From Corynebacterium jeddahense (GTDB taxonomy: Bacteria; Actinomycetota; Actinomycetes; Mycobacteriales; Mycobacteriaceae), in the NCBI RefSeq assembly GCF_028609865.1, contig NZ_CP063194.1, positions 1,178,001 to 1,242,000 of the forward strand: a DNA stretch of 64,000 bases. The letters are read 5' to 3'. Below the pieces are notes generated by a model that saw nothing but the letters and a program-made list of their open reading frames with translations, ran no database searches and was not told the origin of the DNA. Made by a program: the position numbers and the translations under genes. Shown here piece by piece: positions 61,919 to 64,000 of the stretch; position 1 is the first letter of the stretch; the number at the start of each line of letters is the position of its first letter.

Positions 61919-62449
61919 GTCGATTCTGCGGAATGCAGGCGGGAAATACTGTTCGGTGAGGTTGCGGGGCTTCAGGTGGGAGACCTTGACTTGGAACGGC
62001 ACCGTATCAGTATTAAGCGTCAGGCTGTCACGGTTGGCAATGAAGTGCATGTCAAGGAAGCTCTCAAAACTGAGAGTTCAAGGCGTGAAGTTGCCTTCTC
62101 TTCGAAGTTTGACGACGAACTCACAGCACTGTGCGAGGGGAAGAAGAAAACAGATTTCCTCTTCACCAAACAGGGAACAAAAGAGCCGTTAAAGCGACCG
62201 CAGGGGACGAAGTTGTGGCTCGGTTGTGCCGTAGGACGCATTCAAGCAGTAGATGAGGATTTCCCCCATGTGACATCTCATGATCTTCGTCACACCGCCA
62301 TCTCTTTGAAGGTGAGCGTGGGGGCACCCATCTCTGTAATCTCACGTCAGGTGGGACACAAGAACATTTCGATGACGTTGGATCACTACACCGAGCTGTT
62401 CGATAGTGACCTAGATTCTCTGACAGCAGCGATGGATTCCATCCTCTAG
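61919..62449 (+). pseudogene. Truncated tyrosine recombinase (integrase)
   Basis: About 175 codons of the C-terminal catalytic domain. After an in-frame stop near 61916 it reads ...ILFGEVAGLQVGDLDLERHRISI, where an active enzyme has LRxGE, so the first catalytic Arg is missing. The rest is intact: HVTSHDLRHTAISL (box II), RQVGHKNISMTLDHYTEL with the late His and the nucleophile Tyr. The N-terminal arm- and core-binding domains are absent. It lies beside the tRNA-Leu attachment site, as expected for the element's own integrase. Confidence 0.8.
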
Positions 62450-62541
62450 GGGCGGAGCTGTACGGCATCCATACGGCAATAGCAGTGCTGGAAGTGCCTA
62501 TTTATTGGCTTTTTTGCCTATTCATTTGTGGATAGCACCCC

Positions 62542-62607
62542 GCCTGACCTCGTTGTTACTGGTTAATGGAGTGTATTATTTCGTGCCCCAGGTGAGACTC
62601 GAACTCA
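62542..62607. repeat. att-like repeat, tRNA-proximal copy
   Basis: 66 bp matching 59037-59102 in 59 positions. Its last 24 nt are the 3' part of the intact tRNA-Leu gene, so the incoming element restored the tRNA sequence. Confidence 0.75.
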
Positions 62608-62657
62608 CACTGGACGGGTTTTGAATCCGTTGCCTCTGCCAATTGGGCTACTGGGGC
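62584..62657 (-). tRNA. tRNA-Leu (anticodon CAA), short variable arm
   Basis: 74 nt. Acceptor GCCCCAG/CTGGGGC, T arm GTGAG-TTCGAGT-CTCAC, anticodon loop TTCAAAA giving CAA, discriminator A, no encoded CCA. The variable region is only about 5 nt, whereas leucine tRNAs normally have a long arm, and the last anticodon-stem pair is A-C. The identity follows the anticodon. It lies upstream of polA on the opposite strand and is the integration target. Confidence 0.75.
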
Positions 62658-62754
62658 GTCGCGCGAAAGTCTATCGCAGCGCCCGCGCCCCAGGAAATCC
62701 CGGCGCAGCGAGCGCAGCAGGGCCGTGTCGGGGCGGCCGCTAGACTGGCTGACC

Positions 62755-64000
62755 GTGAGCGAGACACCCGAGAACACGAAGCGACTGCTGCTGATCGACG
62801 GCCACTCGATGGCCTTCCGCGCCTTTTACGCGCTGCCCACGGAGAACTTCTCCACCACGGGTGGGCAGCACACGAACGCGGTGTACGGGTTCCTCTCCAT
62901 GTTCGCCAACATCCTCGCCGAGGAGCGGCCGACGCACGCTGCGGTGGCCTTCGACGTCGGCCGCAAGACCTTCCGCACCGAGAAGTTCGCCGAGTACAAG
63001 GCGCAGCGCGAGGCGGCACCGCCGGAGTTCAAAGGCCAGGTGCCGATCATCGAGGACGTGCTCGGCGACCTCGGCATCACCACCTTGAGCAAGGAGAACT
63101 TCGAGGCGGACGACATCGTGGCCACCCTGACCACGCAGGCGCGGGCGGCGGGCGACTTTGAGATCGTGCTCGTCTCGGGCGACCGCGACTACATCCAGCT
63201 TGTCGACGCCACGACGACGCTGCTGTACCCGACCCGCGGCGTGTCTACCATGACCCGCTTCACGCCCGAGGAGGTGGAGCGCAAGTACGGCCTCACCCCG
63301 GCGCAGTACCCGGACTTCGCCGCGCTTCGCGGGGACCCGTCCGACAACCTGCCCAGCGTGCCCAAGGTGGGGGAGAAGACCGCGACGAAGTGGATTGCGC
63401 AGTACGGCACGCTCGACGGGCTCATCGACCACGCCGACGAGCTCAAGGGCCAGGCCGCGAACAACTTCCGCGAGCGCATCGAGCAGGTCCGCCTCAACCG
63501 CGAGCTCACGCAGATGGTCACCGACGTCGAGCTGCCGGTCGGCCCGGACGACCTCGAACTCAAGCCCGCCGAGGTGAGCAGGGTCGCCTCCCGCTTCGAC
63601 GACCTCGAGTTCGGCGTGAACCTCCGCGAGCGCGTGCTCGCCGCGGTGCCCACAGACGGCACCGCGCCCGCCGCCGAGGCGGTCGAGCTCGAGGACATTA
63701 CGCTTGACGACGCCCCGTTGGACGCCTGGCTGGCCCAGCGAGAAGGCGACGGGTTGGCGGTCTACGTCACCGGCAACGCCACGCCCGGGGAGGGTGACGT
63801 GGTGGCGCTGGCGATCGTCGATAAGCAACGGCACGGCGTAAGCAAGCTCGCCGCCGACCTGAGCGCCGCCGAGGACGTGGCGCTGAAGCGCTGGCTCGAG
63901 TCGGACGCGCCGAAGTTCTTCCACGAGGCGAAGGCGGCGTACCACATGCTGCGCGGGCGCGGCATCGAGCTACGCGGTATCGCGCACGACACCGCGATCG
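62755..64000 (+). CDS. polA: DNA polymerase I, N-terminal part (runs off the window)
   Basis: The first 415 residues are present. They comprise the 5'-3' exonuclease domain (LLLIDGHSMAFRAFYALP, AVAFDVGRKTFRTEKFAEYKAQR, FEADDIVATL, LVSGDRDYIQLVD, LRGDPSDNLPSVPKVGEKTA) and the beginning of the 3'-5' exonuclease-like domain. The polymerase domain lies beyond the right edge. It removes primers and fills gaps in replication and repair. GTG 62755 lies 8 nt after TAGACT, so leaderless. Confidence 0.95.
   Translation, partial: MSETPENTKRLLLIDGHSMAFRAFYALPTENFSTTGGQHTNAVYGFLSMFANILAEERPTHAAVAFDVGRKTFRTEKFAEYKAQREAAPPEFKGQVPIIEDVLGDLGITTLSKENFEADDIVATLTTQARAAGDFEIVLVSGDRDYIQLVDATTTLLYPTRGVSTMTRFTPEEVERKYGLTPAQYPDFAALRGDPSDNLPSVPKVGEKTATKWIAQYGTLDGLIDHADELKGQAANNFRERIEQVRLNRELTQMVTDVELPVGPDDLELKPAEVSRVASRFDDLEFGVNLRERVLAAVPTDGTAPAAEAVELEDITLDDAPLDAWLAQREGDGLAVYVTGNATPGEGDVVALAIVDKQRHGVSKLAADLSAAEDVALKRWLESDAPKFFHEAKAAYHMLRGRGIELRGIAHDTAI

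Larger units (their letters stand above)
59037..62607. mobile_element. Decayed integrative element at tRNA-Leu
   Basis: A roughly 3.5-kb segment lies between two 66-bp imperfect direct repeats, one of which overlaps the tRNA-Leu 3' end. It carries an OFA-type transporter, an M20 amidohydrolase and the C-terminal part of a tyrosine recombinase next to the tRNA. By eye its coding sequence is less GC-biased at third positions than the neighbours. The integrase is broken, so the element is fixed. Confidence 0.7.

Overview
The window is a piece of a high-GC Corynebacterium (or very close relative) chromosome. The gene order ilvB-ilvN-ilvC ... serA ... leuB ... gltX ... ltbR/leuCD ... gpsA-ddl-thiL-ung ... 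recG-rsmD-coaD ... polA matches what is known for C. glutamicum. Further support comes from a corynomycolyltransferase of the antigen 85 type, a LtbR-type IclR regulator, a CRP/GlxR-like box at cstA, and tRNA genes without an encoded CCA. A striking share of genes have a TAnnnT hexamer 6-8 nt before the start codon and no Shine-Dalgarno, which is the leaderless layout common in this group.

Layout. 1-7.5 kb: branched-chain amino acid genes (end of ilvB, ilvN, ilvC), an intergenic palindromic repeat pair, a zinc/cadmium-type CDF exporter, an orphan DUF262 protein, a cell-wall-binding-repeat lipoprotein and a short serA. 7.6-12.7 kb: cstA with its small DUF466 partner, leuB and a longer paralogue of the lipoprotein. 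12.7-18.4 kb: CBS/DUF294 nucleotidyltransferase plus DnaQ-type exonuclease, a FAH-family oxaloacetate decarboxylase candidate, isochorismate synthase and a secreted esterase. 18.5-22.7 kb: gltX followed by tRNA-Gln and tRNA-Glu, then a mycolyltransferase and two small membrane proteins, closed by an identical second tRNA-Glu. 22.7-28 kb: a PhzF enzyme, a small ppGpp-hydrolase-like HD protein, a SbnA-like PLP synthase, and a 919-residue fusion of an FAD/NAD(P) domain with a PLP decarboxylase. This last set is the best candidate for an undescribed pathway.

28-32.5 kb holds two divergent secreted phosphatases sharing a region with Pho-box-like repeats. 32.4-37.7 kb holds two tandem YhgE/Pip proteins bracketed by relics of a second PhzF/decarboxylase locus. 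37.6-40.4 kb is ltbR divergent from leuCD. 40.4-55.5 kb is mostly housekeeping (YbjN pair, MutT1-like, gpsA, ddl, DUF3515, thiL, ung, FakA-like, recG, rsmD, coaD, TauE) and ends with an amino-acid ABC importer. 55.5-59 kb has small secreted proteins, one of them frameshifted, a MarR/MFS pair and a membrane protein. 59.04-62.66 kb is a decayed integrative element at a tRNA-Leu gene, carrying an OFA-type transporter, an M20 amidohydrolase and an integrase remnant between imperfect att repeats. polA runs off the right edge.

Functionally, leucine/valine synthesis (ilvBNC, leuB, leuCD, ltbR) is spread through the window and may share one regulator, since LtbR-like operators are visible at both leuC and ilvC. 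gltX lies next to tRNAs for Gln and Glu. All functional calls come from reading the sequence and from family knowledge; no searches were run.
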